A stretch of 64,000 nucleotides of DNA, from positions 1 through 64,000 of the forward strand of contig CAMDHE010000009.1 of assembly GCA_945898095.1 (NCBI GenBank). Reading direction: 5' to 3'. Source of the DNA: Roseateles toxinivorans (GTDB lineage Bacteria > Pseudomonadota > Gammaproteobacteria > Burkholderiales > Burkholderiaceae_C). Position 1 is the first letter of the stretch. Each line of letters opens with the position of its first letter. The translations under genes were made by a program, and so were the position numbers. Below, one piece after another: positions 8,417 through 16,004 of this stretch. The notes under the pieces are model-generated. The model was given only the letters and a program-made list of their open reading frames with translations. It searched no databases and had not been told where the DNA came from.

Positions 8417-10702
8417 ATGCTCGGAAAATTCCCCACCTTGCGCCCGATTCCCCTCGCAGCGCTGACATTGACCCTGCTGGCTTCAGCCGCCCAGGCCCAG
8501 TCACAGGACCAGTCCAAGGCCACAGCCGCCAAGGCCGACTCTGACAAAAATGTGCTTGAGCAGGTCGTCGTGACGGTGCAGCGGCGCAAGGAAAAGCTGC
8601 AGGATGTGCCGGTCGCTGCGACCGCCATCGGTGCAGCCGATCTGGAGTTACGCGGCATCGGCAATATCGCTGATCTGAGCGCGCTGGCGCCGAATCTGCT
8701 GGTACTCCACACACCAGGAAACGCCAGCGCTTCGCAAATCGCCATCCGCGGCTCGGTCACTTCAAACCCGGCATTGTTCTGGGAGACCACGGTCGGCATG
8801 TATGTCGACGGCGTTTTCATGGGCAAGAGCCAGGGTTCGATCTTCGACTTGGTCGATCTGGAACGAGTCGAAGTCTTGCGCGGTCCGCAAGGCACGCTGT
8901 ATGGCCGCAATACGTTGGCCGGCGCGGTCAACATGATCACGCGCAAGCCCTCGGGCGAACTGGGTGGGCAGGCCAGTATTGACCTGGGCAACTTCAACGC
9001 CAGGGTGACAAAACTTTCGCTCGATCTGCCATCGATGGGCCCATTGAAGGCCTCGGTCGGTCTGCGTGACGAGAAGCGCGACGGCTGGGTCAAGACCACG
9101 GCGGGGAGTTCGGTGCCGGCTTTGAACAACCGCGATAACAGCGGCGGGCGCGTGGCATTGACGCTCGATGCGAGCCGCGACCTGCAGATCGACTACCGCT
9201 ACGACTGGAGCAAGGCCGATCAGGCACCAGTTTTCTCGCAAGTCGTCAGGTCGGATGTGGCGACGATGTTCTTCATCCCGGGCATCATCGTCAACCCGAC
9301 TCGCCAGACGAAGGCTTCAATCGATGGACCTTCATTCGAACGTTATGACATCGCTGGCAACTCCTTGACGGCCGAATACAAGGTCGGCGCCAATGACACG
9401 ATCAAGTATGTCTTGTCGCGCCGCACAATGCATTGGGCCGATGCGCTGGACCTCGACGGTTCGCCGATTCCCCTAGCGCATACCTCGCGAATCTCTGATT
9501 ACAGCCAGGATTCGAACGAGCTGCAATGGCTTGGGAATCGGGGCGATCTGTCCTATGTCGGCGGAATTTACTCGTTCAAGGACGATGGTTTCACCAGCAA
9601 TCCGCAGAGTTTCTTCTTCGGCGCGCAGAACTTTGATTCGCGTTATGGATTCACCACCAACGCTTTGTCGGTCTATGGACAGGCTGACTACAAGCTGAGC
9701 GAGAACATGACGCTGACTGGCGGCTTGCGCAACACCAAGGAAGACAAGACAGTTCGTCGTCAACTGTCGATGAGCGGCGTGAATACGACTTACTCGGCCA
9801 CCGGTGTGCCGACTTACACACCATACGGTCCGATTCCCCTGGTTCCGACGGGTACCAGCGGTGCGACCTCGTTCAGCGCGACAACGCCGATGTTGAGCCT
9901 GGGCTACAAGGTCCACAAGGACCTGAATGTCTATGCCCGTTATGCCGAGGGCTTCAAGAGCGGCGGCTTCAATGGCGAGGCCCAGTCAGTGGCTGCGGTG
10001 TTGACGCCGTTCCGGCCTGAGAAGCTCAAGTCGATGGAGTTGGGCTTGAAGACCACCTTCGACCAGAATCGTGGTCAGTTGAATGTGGCGGTCTTCAACA
10101 ACCGCACGACCGACCTGCAGCAACCGATCTTTACCGCCAAGGGTTCGGCCGCAACTGACGTCCGCAATGTCGGCACTTCGACCGCGCAGGGCCTTGAGGT
10201 CGAAGCGCAATGGCGGCCGACGCGCGACCTGCGCCTGCAGGTGGGTTATGGCTATATGAGCGCCAAGTTCAACGAGTTCATGGAACTGGGTGTCAATGTC
10301 GCCAACAACCGGGCTTATGTCTACGCGCCGAAAAATACGCTCAACCTGCTGGTTGATACCGTACTGGCGCGCACTAGCATGGGCACCTTGCGCGGGGTCG
10401 TTGACTACAGCTACACCGATTCCTATTATCTGTACGCCTATCAATTGGCGGTGACCGATCCGGGCAACGCAGCCGCGGTCAATACGCTGATCAAACCATC
10501 GGGCATCGTGAATCTGCGCCTGAACCTGGAGAACATCAGTCTCTGGGGTAATAACGCCACCGCCTCGCTGTGGGTGCGCAATGCCACCGATCAGGCACAA
10601 GTTGCCAACAAGATCGACTTCGGACCGGGCTTTGCCAATCTGACGCCGGCCTATTTCAACGATCCACGCACCTTTGGTGTGAGTCTGGGTGTGAAATGGT
10701 AA
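8417..10702 (+). CDS. TonB-dependent outer-membrane receptor for steroid uptake
   Basis: Outer-membrane receptor of 761 residues. A signal peptide (residues 1 to about 27, cut after ASAAQA) is followed by a TonB-box-like stretch near VLEQVVVTVQRR, a plug domain with RVEVLRGPQGTLYGRNTLAGAVN, a long beta-barrel and a C-terminal aromatic residue (SLGVKW). It belongs to the large iron-complex-type receptor family whose members in sphingomonads and related bacteria also carry hydrophobic organic substrates. Its place between the side-chain operon and kshA, behind a regulon operator, suggests that it imports steroids or bile acids. A good AGGAG ribosome site precedes the ATG and a terminator follows it. 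Confidence 0.88.
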   Translation: MLGKFPTLRPIPLAALTLTLLASAAQAQSQDQSKATAAKADSDKNVLEQVVVTVQRRKEKLQDVPVAATAIGAADLELRGIGNIADLSALAPNLLVLHTPGNASASQIAIRGSVTSNPALFWETTVGMYVDGVFMGKSQGSIFDLVDLERVEVLRGPQGTLYGRNTLAGAVNMITRKPSGELGGQASIDLGNFNARVTKLSLDLPSMGPLKASVGLRDEKRDGWVKTTAGSSVPALNNRDNSGGRVALTLDASRDLQIDYRYDWSKADQAPVFSQVVRSDVATMFFIPGIIVNPTRQTKASIDGPSFERYDIAGNSLTAEYKVGANDTIKYVLSRRTMHWADALDLDGSPIPLAHTSRISDYSQDSNELQWLGNRGDLSYVGGIYSFKDDGFTSNPQSFFFGAQNFDSRYGFTTNALSVYGQADYKLSENMTLTGGLRNTKEDKTVRRQLSMSGVNTTYSATGVPTYTPYGPIPLVPTGTSGATSFSATTPMLSLGYKVHKDLNVYARYAEGFKSGGFNGEAQSVAAVLTPFRPEKLKSMELGLKTTFDQNRGQLNVAVFNNRTTDLQQPIFTAKGSAATDVRNVGTSTAQGLEVEAQWRPTRDLRLQVGYGYMSAKFNEFMELGVNVANNRAYVYAPKNTLNLLVDTVLARTSMGTLRGVVDYSYTDSYYLYAYQLAVTDPGNAAAVNTLIKPSGIVNLRLNLENISLWGNNATASLWVRNATDQAQVANKIDFGPGFANLTPAYFNDPRTFGVSLGVKW

Positions 10703-10736
10703 AGCGCTGATGGGCTGAAGCCCGCAGCATGACCGA

Positions 10737-10766
10737 GGCGAGCCGTGCAAGCGGTTCGCCTTTTTT
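10737..10766 (+). terminator. Rho-independent terminator after the TonB receptor
   Basis: Stem GGCGAGCCG / CGGTTCGCC (nine pairs with one G-T wobble), a six-base loop TGCAAG, then six T residues. It ends the receptor transcript. Confidence 0.85.
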
Positions 10767-10827
10767 GATGGCCCACCGCGGCGAAAAAGGCGGCTGCGGT
10801 AGGGCTTGGATCGACGGAGTCTGCTTA

Positions 10828-11601
10828 ATGAATCAAGCAATGTTCCCTGCAGGCGCGGCCCTGATCGTCGGTGGGTCCGGCGGTATCGGCCGTGTCGTCT
10901 GCCGGGAGTTTGCCAATGCCGGCAGCGATGTGGCGATCACTTTCCACAACAACCAGGCTCCGGCCGAATTGGCCGCGGAGGCCATTCGCAGCACCGGGCG
11001 CAAGGCGACGACGCACCGCTTGTCGACCCGCGATGCGGGCCAGGTGGCCGAGGTGATGGCCGATGTGATGCAAGCCCATGGCCGTATTCATACCGTCGTC
11101 TATGGCGCGGCGCCTTTGGCCCAGCAGCAATATATTTCCGAATTCACGCTGTCACGATGGCAGCAGGCCATCGAGGAGGAGGTCCACGGCTTCTTCCGCG
11201 TCGTCCATGCCTCATTGCCTTTGATGAAGGCCTCAGGCGGAGGGTCTTATGTCCATCTGGGTTCAGCCGGTGACAGCTTGTGGCCCGACCGCGATGGTTT
11301 GTCGGTGATCCCCAAAGCCGCCAATGAGGCCTTGATCCAGGGCCTGGCCAAGGAGGAGGGCAGGCACCATATCCGCGCCAACACGGTGCTGATTGGCGTC
11401 ATCAATGCCGGCATGTTCCTCGAACTGAGTCGGCAAGGCGTGCTCGACCAGTCATGGACCGAGGCGACGCAAAAGATGCTGGCGCTGAAACGCTGGGGCG
11501 AACCCGAAGAGATCGGTCATGCCGCGGTGTTTTTGGCCTCCAACAAGGCGCTTTATGTCACCGGACAGAAGCTTTCGGTGTCGGGTGGGTTCGGCGTTTG
11601 A
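10828..11601 (+). CDS. Short-chain dehydrogenase/reductase lacking the catalytic Tyr
   Basis: SDR of 257 residues with the nucleotide motif GGSGGIGR near residue 15 and an intact C-terminal segment (YVTGQKLSVSGGFGV). The NAG motif of classical SDRs is replaced by VYGAAP and the YxxxK catalytic motif reads SVIPK, so the usual tyrosine is a serine. It may be a divergent reductase or a non-catalytic or altered-chemistry member. It has its own ribosome site (GGAG, 12 bases before ATG) after the receptor terminator; no regulon operator is visible before it. Substrate unknown; a steroid role is inferred only from location. Confidence 0.75.
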   Translation: MNQAMFPAGAALIVGGSGGIGRVVCREFANAGSDVAITFHNNQAPAELAAEAIRSTGRKATTHRLSTRDAGQVAEVMADVMQAHGRIHTVVYGAAPLAQQQYISEFTLSRWQQAIEEEVHGFFRVVHASLPLMKASGGGSYVHLGSAGDSLWPDRDGLSVIPKAANEALIQGLAKEEGRHHIRANTVLIGVINAGMFLELSRQGVLDQSWTEATQKMLALKRWGEPEEIGHAAVFLASNKALYVTGQKLSVSGGFGV

Positions 11602-11620
11602 CCGCAGTTCGCGGTCAAAC
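11596..11620. terminator. Perfect hairpin between convergent SDR and kshA genes
   Basis: A 10-bp perfect inverted repeat, GTTTGACCGC and GCGGTCAAAC, with a five-base loop. It contains the SDR stop codon and sits eight bases from the kshA stop. No T-run follows, so it may act as a bidirectional pause or RNA-stabilising hairpin rather than a classical terminator. Confidence 0.55.
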
Positions 11621-11628
11621 TTGCCGCC

Positions 11629-12723
11629 TCAGGCCGCCGTGTAAGCCGGCACACCTCGGACGCGGTACATGCCTTCGCATTGATCCAGATATTCCTGCTT
11701 TTTCGCGCGCGGGTTGTAGAACTGCTTGTACCAGACCCTGCACTTCAGGAACGGGCCATCGCTGGGGATGAACAGGCCGTTCAGGCAAGGGCCTTTGTTG
11801 GTCCAGACTTCGAAGTCCTGGGCGAAAGCGAGGCGGCTCATTTCCTGGTACTGCTTGGCAGCCACCAGGTCATCGCTGGTGGTCGGCACCGCGCCGGTTG
11901 GCGACTTGACGATCAGCGAATGCCAGACCTTGATCTGGCCATCGTCGATCGGCGTGTGCATGATCAACAGCGCGGTTTCAAACAGGCCGGTCAGCATCGA
12001 GATCAAGACGCCGGGGCCATGGTAGACCGTGTCGGTATGCAGGGTTGAGGCACTGCCGTCGGCCGCGACCAGGGTGCGATGTCCGCCGCATTGGCGCTGT
12101 ATCGCCAGATGACCCTTGAATTCGTTTTCGTAGCGCTCGACCGTTGAGCCATGAATTGGCCCCAGATGGCTGTAGTCGGTGATGTTGTCGATCACCTCCT
12201 GCGGATGCTGATTCAAGACGCCGAGGTGATCCCAATGGCCCCGCACCCAACCCGCATCGTCCCATTGCGGCAGGCTCGGATGGGCCCATTCGGGATCGCC
12301 GCCTTCGGGGTCATGCCAGACCCAGATCGCGCCAAGGCTTTCGACAACCGTCCAGCTCTTGACGCAGGCTGCGGCAGGGATCGGACCATCGTGATAGGGG
12401 ATTTCATCGCATTTGCCGTCTGGGCCGAAGCGCCAGGCATGGTAGGGGCAGCGGATGCCGTCGCCTTCGATATTGCTGCCGCCGCGGTCGAGCACGACAT
12501 AGGAGGTGTTGTTGGGCGCCGCCAGATGGGTCTTCATATGCGGGCAATAGGCGTCGAGCAGGACCACCTTGCCGGTAGCCTGGCCGCGGTAGAGCGCAAA
12601 GTCTTTGCCGAAGAAGCGCACCGCCAGCGGCTTGTGCGTGTTCAATTCTTCAGCGTCGGCGATCATGAACCAGCCGCGGGGAAAGGTGAATTCGCCGAGC
12701 CGGTAGTCTTTTGTCGTGGCCAT
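11629..12723 (-). CDS. kshA: 3-ketosteroid 9alpha-hydroxylase oxygenase KshA
   Basis: Rieske non-haem iron oxygenase of 364 residues. The Rieske cluster ligands are Cys60-His62 (CPHMKTHL) and Cys92-His95 (CPYHAW). The mononuclear iron site is in NITDYSHLGPIH (Asn180, Asp183, His186, His191), with Asp303 as the third ligand candidate. KshA hydroxylates C9 of androstadienedione-type steroids; with KstD this makes ring B open non-enzymatically. Its reductase partner kshB lies 20 kb away at 32697-33743, whereas many clusters keep them together. GGAGATATTGA precedes the ATG. An inverted-orientation operator half-site is 64 bp upstream. Confidence 0.92.
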   Translation of the reverse strand: MATTKDYRLGEFTFPRGWFMIADAEELNTHKPLAVRFFGKDFALYRGQATGKVVLLDAYCPHMKTHLAAPNNTSYVVLDRGGSNIEGDGIRCPYHAWRFGPDGKCDEIPYHDGPIPAAACVKSWTVVESLGAIWVWHDPEGGDPEWAHPSLPQWDDAGWVRGHWDHLGVLNQHPQEVIDNITDYSHLGPIHGSTVERYENEFKGHLAIQRQCGGHRTLVAADGSASTLHTDTVYHGPGVLISMLTGLFETALLIMHTPIDDGQIKVWHSLIVKSPTGAVPTTSDDLVAAKQYQEMSRLAFAQDFEVWTNKGPCLNGLFIPSDGPFLKCRVWYKQFYNPRAKKQEYLDQCEGMYRVRGVPAYTAA

Positions 12724-12786
12724 TCAATATCTCCAAAGCGTTGTGAGCCGATCAAGCAGAATATTGAACGGCCGGGCGACAGATTG

Positions 12787-12806
12787 CCTACCCCATTTGG
12801 ACGATG
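12787..12806 (+). promoter_or_regulatory. Degenerate operator upstream of kshA
   Basis: CCTACCCC-ATTT-GGACGATG. The right arm is a perfect match to the operator, but the left arm is poor, and the orientation relative to kshA is opposite to most other copies. It lies 64 bp before the kshA ATG in the only gap between kshA and the next gene. Confidence 0.45.
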
Positions 12807-12821
12807 GTAGCCGAGTCGAGG

Positions 12822-14066
12822 TCAAGCAGCCCCGGCATCTTGCAGTTTCCAGGCCGGGTCGAAGGCGTTGCCGACCACCGGACAATGTGTTCCCGAAGGG
12901 CCATACATGGCGGCAACGCAACGGTTGCAGGCAGTGCAGCCGGAGCGAAGATTGCCATCGATCCGCCATTTGTTGACGATGGTTGGGTCGTGGATGGTGG
13001 CGCGCGCCATGACGACGGCGTCAAAACCCTCAGTAAGCGCAGTTTGCGCCGCTGCCAGCGATTGCACGCCGCCGATATAAGCCAATTTAACCTGGGTCGC
13101 GGCCCTGACCAGGCGCGCTGCATCGAGGAAGAACAGTTCCTTGAACTGCAGCGATTTTGGCGTCGTCGCTTTCAGTAGCTTGAACTGCAGCTTGGCCAGC
13201 CAGCCGGGCTGCATCGCCGCCAGATCCTCATAGGGCATCGGGCTGCCGAAGATCTGCCAGCTGGCCTCGATATTGCGGCCGCCTGAGAGGACCAGCATGT
13301 CGACGCCGGCGCGCTCCAGCGCCTGGGCCGTAACCACTGCATCGGCTGCGCTGGCACCCTTGGGCACGCCATCGACCAGATTGATCTTGGCCAGGATGGC
13401 GACCTGGTCGCCCACTGCTTGCTTGACCGCGCTGAGCACTTCAACCGGGAAACGCATCCGCTGCTCGGCGTTGCCGCCATAGCCATCACGGCGCTTGTTC
13501 GAGAGCGGCGAAATGAACTGGTTGAGCAGATAGCCATGCCCCATATGCAGCTCGATGGCATCGAAGCCGGCTTCGACAGCGCATCTTGCCGCGGCGACGA
13601 ATTCGGCCGTGATGCGATCCATATCGTCCCGGTTCATCTCGCGCTGCAGCGGACGCCCGAGCATCAAGCCAATCTGGTCGATCCCGCCACTGGCTGAAAT
13701 CGCCCGCCAGGTTGACAACTCCCTGTGCATCACGAAGCTGCCGGCATGGGTGATCTGCGCATTGGCCAGGGCGCCTGCAGCATGGATCGCGTCGGTGACG
13801 GCCTTGTAATGGGGGATCGAAGCCGGGTTCAGAATGCCTTGTTCGGCCATGGTGCGGCCGTCTGCGGAAACTGACAGATAGGCCAGCGTCGTCATGCCGA
13901 TGCCCCCTTCGGCCAACTGCCGGTGATGTTCGAGCAAGGCCTTTTGCGGCAAGGTTGCGCGCGTCATCATCTCGTTGGCGCCAGCGCGGATGAACCGATT
14001 CTTGATCCTCACCGGCCCGACGTTCAAGGGGCTGAAAGGATCGACAACAGCGCTTGCAGCAGACAT
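12822..14066 (-). CDS. OYE-family NADH:flavin oxidoreductase with a Cys-cluster motif
   Basis: Flavin reductase of 414 residues with a TIM-barrel old-yellow-enzyme core: NRFIRAGANEMM near the N-terminus, ELHMGHGYLLNQFISP (HGH active-site pair) and the FMN-phosphate segment IGGVQS. The C-terminal region contains CTACNRC followed by another Cys (GTHCP), the four-cysteine pattern of 2,4-dienoyl-CoA-reductase-like enzymes that bind a 4Fe-4S cluster, but the FAD/NAD domains of those longer enzymes are absent. Related BaiCD-type enzymes reduce or oxidise conjugated 3-keto-steroids, so a Delta4/Delta6-ketosteroid reductase is possible. GGGAG precedes the chosen ATG, and a strong operator lies 51 bp upstream. 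Confidence 0.8.
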   Translation of the reverse strand: MSAASAVVDPFSPLNVGPVRIKNRFIRAGANEMMTRATLPQKALLEHHRQLAEGGIGMTTLAYLSVSADGRTMAEQGILNPASIPHYKAVTDAIHAAGALANAQITHAGSFVMHRELSTWRAISASGGIDQIGLMLGRPLQREMNRDDMDRITAEFVAAARCAVEAGFDAIELHMGHGYLLNQFISPLSNKRRDGYGGNAEQRMRFPVEVLSAVKQAVGDQVAILAKINLVDGVPKGASAADAVVTAQALERAGVDMLVLSGGRNIEASWQIFGSPMPYEDLAAMQPGWLAKLQFKLLKATTPKSLQFKELFFLDAARLVRAATQVKLAYIGGVQSLAAAQTALTEGFDAVVMARATIHDPTIVNKWRIDGNLRSGCTACNRCVAAMYGPSGTHCPVVGNAFDPAWKLQDAGAA

Positions 14067-14116
14067 GACAGCTCCCAAAAAGTTGATGAACTATCGCTGC
14101 GGCGCGCGGGACGGCT

Positions 14117-14136
14117 CATCGTCCTGGCGGACTAGG
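14117..14136 (-). promoter_or_regulatory. Palindromic operator between OYE reductase and esterase
   Basis: On the minus strand CCTAGTCC-GCCA-GGACGATG, one of the best matches to the consensus. It is 51 bp from the OYE reductase start and 55 bp from the divergent esterase start, so it may serve both. Confidence 0.72.
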
Positions 14137-14190
14137 CCGTCGGCGGACAGGCAATGGCAGAATCGGCCGCGCCCATCCCCAAGGAAAATC

Positions 14191-15141
14191 ATGCCGCTCG
14201 ATGCTCAAGCCCAGGCGATCGCCGATGCCATGGCACAGACGCCACAGCCAGACCTGCAGGTACTGACGGCGGTGGATTTCCGCGCTTCGCTGGCAATGTT
14301 TCCGCCGCTGCCTGACCTCGGCGATGAACTGGCCGAGCAGAGTGACGCCATGCTTGACGGCGCTGCCGGGCCGCTGCCGATGCGGCTCTATCGCCCGCTG
14401 GGCCAGGGGCCGTTCCCGGTGACTGTTTACTTTCATGGCGGCGGATTTGTCGCCTGCGGACTCGACAGCCACAACAATATCTGCCGGCGCCTGGCGGCGC
14501 GGGCGCAGACCCTGGTGGTCTCGGTCGATTACCGGCTGGCACCTGAACATCGATTTCCGGCTGCGGTCGATGATGGGCTGGCTGCGCTGCGCTGGGTGCA
14601 GCAGAATGCCCAAACCTTCGGCGGCGATGCCAGCCGACTGGCTGTTGCCGGCGACAGCGCCGGTGGCAATCTGGCTGCAGTGGTGGCCCAGCAGCTGCGC
14701 GGTCAGGCGAGCCCTGTCTGTCATCAGTTGCTGATTTATCCGGTGACCGACAGTGCCTGCGAGTTGCCCTCGCACCGTGAGTTCGAGCAGGCGGCGATGC
14801 TCAGTTCATCGATGATGCGCTGGTTCTGGCAGCAATATCTGCCCGATCCGCAGGACGGTCTCGATCCGCGCGCCTCGCCGCTGCGCCAGACCGACCTGAG
14901 CGGAGTTCCTTCAGCCACGGTGATCACCGCTGGTTTTGACCCCTTGCGAGACGAGGGCCAAGCCTATGCCGAGGCCTTGCGCAGCGCCGGTGTCGCGGTA
15001 ACTGCGCGCTGCTGGCCGGGGCAGTTCCACGGCTTTGTCAGCATGCTGGGCATGCTCGACGCTGCAGTGGAAGCGCTCGACTTCGGCGCGCAGGCGCTCG
15101 CGCTGGCTTTCGAAAAAGGCATTCAGCCGAGCGGCAGGTAA
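14191..15141 (+). CDS. HSL-family (family IV) esterase
   Basis: Alpha/beta-hydrolase of 316 residues in the hormone-sensitive-lipase family: oxyanion motif HGGG (residues 82-85), VDYRLAPEH, nucleophile motif GDSAG with Ser156, an acid in GFDPLRDE and the catalytic His in GQFHGF. It probably hydrolyses small or steroidal esters; sterol-ester or bile-acid-lactone substrates are conceivable but not shown. AAGGAAA precedes the ATG. Its last 19 bases overlap, tail to tail, a toxin gene on the other strand, and a decayed fragment of a related esterase lies at 15935-16003. Confidence 0.85.
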   Translation: MPLDAQAQAIADAMAQTPQPDLQVLTAVDFRASLAMFPPLPDLGDELAEQSDAMLDGAAGPLPMRLYRPLGQGPFPVTVYFHGGGFVACGLDSHNNICRRLAARAQTLVVSVDYRLAPEHRFPAAVDDGLAALRWVQQNAQTFGGDASRLAVAGDSAGGNLAAVVAQQLRGQASPVCHQLLIYPVTDSACELPSHREFEQAAMLSSSMMRWFWQQYLPDPQDGLDPRASPLRQTDLSGVPSATVITAGFDPLRDEGQAYAEALRSAGVAVTARCWPGQFHGFVSMLGMLDAAVEALDFGAQALALAFEKGIQPSGR

Positions 15142-15605
15142 AGAGTCATTGGCGCATCGGCACAAGGGATGAAACCATATCGCTCATAGAAGGCCTTCGA
15201 TTTTTCATCTTTTGCGTCGACCAGTAGCGCATAGGCACCGACAAGACTACGGGCGTGCAGACATCGGTCAACCGCACAACCGATCAATACCTCGCCCAAG
15301 CCGAGCCCGCGACTTTCAATATCGCGGGCCAGGCGCCCCATGCGAAAACAGGGCACCGGATAACGCGGAAGCTTCTTGCGCTCCATGGCCGTCAGTTGTT
15401 GGGCATCAACTTGGGCCGCACTGAGGGTATAGAAAGCCAAAATCCTGCTCGGCGCCGCATCATCCACCAAAACAAAGACGGTGCTGATGCCTTTTGCAGT
15501 TTGTTGGGCTGCGAATCTATGCAGGTAATCATCCAGCGCCGGCACCCCGCAGTGGAAGGCCGCCCGGTCATGCCGCCGGGTGTCAAACACCTGCTCTTCA
15601 AGCAC
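15123..15605 (-). CDS. GNAT-family acetyltransferase toxin (TacT-like)
   Basis: GNAT-fold protein of 160 residues with the acetyl-CoA loop RGLGLGEVLIG and the C-terminal YERYGFIP motif. It is encoded eight bases overlapping the end of a DUF1778-type antitoxin gene, the standard arrangement of TacAT modules, whose toxins acetylate aminoacyl-tRNA and block translation. No steroid role is expected. The 3' end overlaps the esterase gene by 19 bases. Confidence 0.85.
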   Translation of the reverse strand: MLEEQVFDTRRHDRAAFHCGVPALDDYLHRFAAQQTAKGISTVFVLVDDAAPSRILAFYTLSAAQVDAQQLTAMERKKLPRYPVPCFRMGRLARDIESRGLGLGEVLIGCAVDRCLHARSLVGAYALLVDAKDEKSKAFYERYGFIPCADAPMTLYLPLG

Positions 15606-15867
15606 GCTTGACCTTTGCCGCAGCCTTCAACGCAGCCTGCATTGCCGGATTGGGACTGAATACGCCATTGATCGCAGCGTTGAAGGCAAGAAAATCGCGC
15701 TTGCTGATCGTGACCCGCGACTCCTGCTCCAACAATTGTTGTGCCTTCTCTTTGGCTGCGCTGCGGACAAAGCCGGCCATGGTGGTACCCATAAGGCTTG
15801 CGGCACGGGCGAGAAGGTCCTTGTCGTCAGCGTCAAGCTTCAGATCAAAACGAGCAATTGCGGTCAT
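15598..15867 (-). CDS. DUF1778-type antitoxin (TacA-like)
   Basis: Antitoxin of 89 residues with an N-terminal ribbon-helix-helix-like segment (ARFDLKLDADDKDLLARAA) and a C-terminal toxin-neutralising tail. The upstream gene of a TacAT pair. A perfect inverted repeat 14 bases before its ATG is the expected site of autoregulation. Confidence 0.85.
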   Translation of the reverse strand: MTAIARFDLKLDADDKDLLARAASLMGTTMAGFVRSAAKEKAQQLLEQESRVTISKRDFLAFNAAINGVFSPNPAMQAALKAAAKVKRA

Positions 15868-15880
15868 GAGAACTCCAATT

Positions 15881-15905
15881 TACATACGGCATTTTACCGT
15901 ATGTA
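15881..15905. promoter_or_regulatory. Autoregulatory operator of the TacAT-like module
   Basis: Inverted repeat TACATACGG and CCGTATGTA separated by seven A/T-rich bases, just upstream of the antitoxin ATG. Ribbon-helix-helix antitoxins usually bind such repeats; binding is inferred. Confidence 0.7.
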
Positions 15906-15934
15906 TTGGCGGAGTGAATCTTGAATTCTGGGCC

Positions 15935-16003
15935 TTGGGCGGCTTCCGCCGACTGGCCGTTGCGGGCAATTGCGCCAGCGGCAATCTGGCGTCAGTGGTG
16001 GCT
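15935..16003 (+). pseudogene. Decayed fragment of a second family IV esterase
   Basis: Translation in one plus-strand frame gives RRLAVAGNCASGNLASVVA, clearly related to SRLAVAGDSAGGNLAAVVA of the intact esterase (residues about 148-166). About 70 bases align, including flanking GGCGGC. The nucleophile serine codon has become cysteine (GDSAG to GNCAS) and there is no open frame beyond. It lies between the toxin-antitoxin module and the regulator gene, so it seems a relic of a duplication broken by rearrangement. Confidence 0.7.
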
Positions 16004-16004
16004 T

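Noticed and set aside
9578-9590. GGACGATG inside the TonB receptor gene as a further operator
   Set aside because: Coding sequence without the partner arm. Similar chance matches occur in kstD near 28915 and the amidase near 24283.
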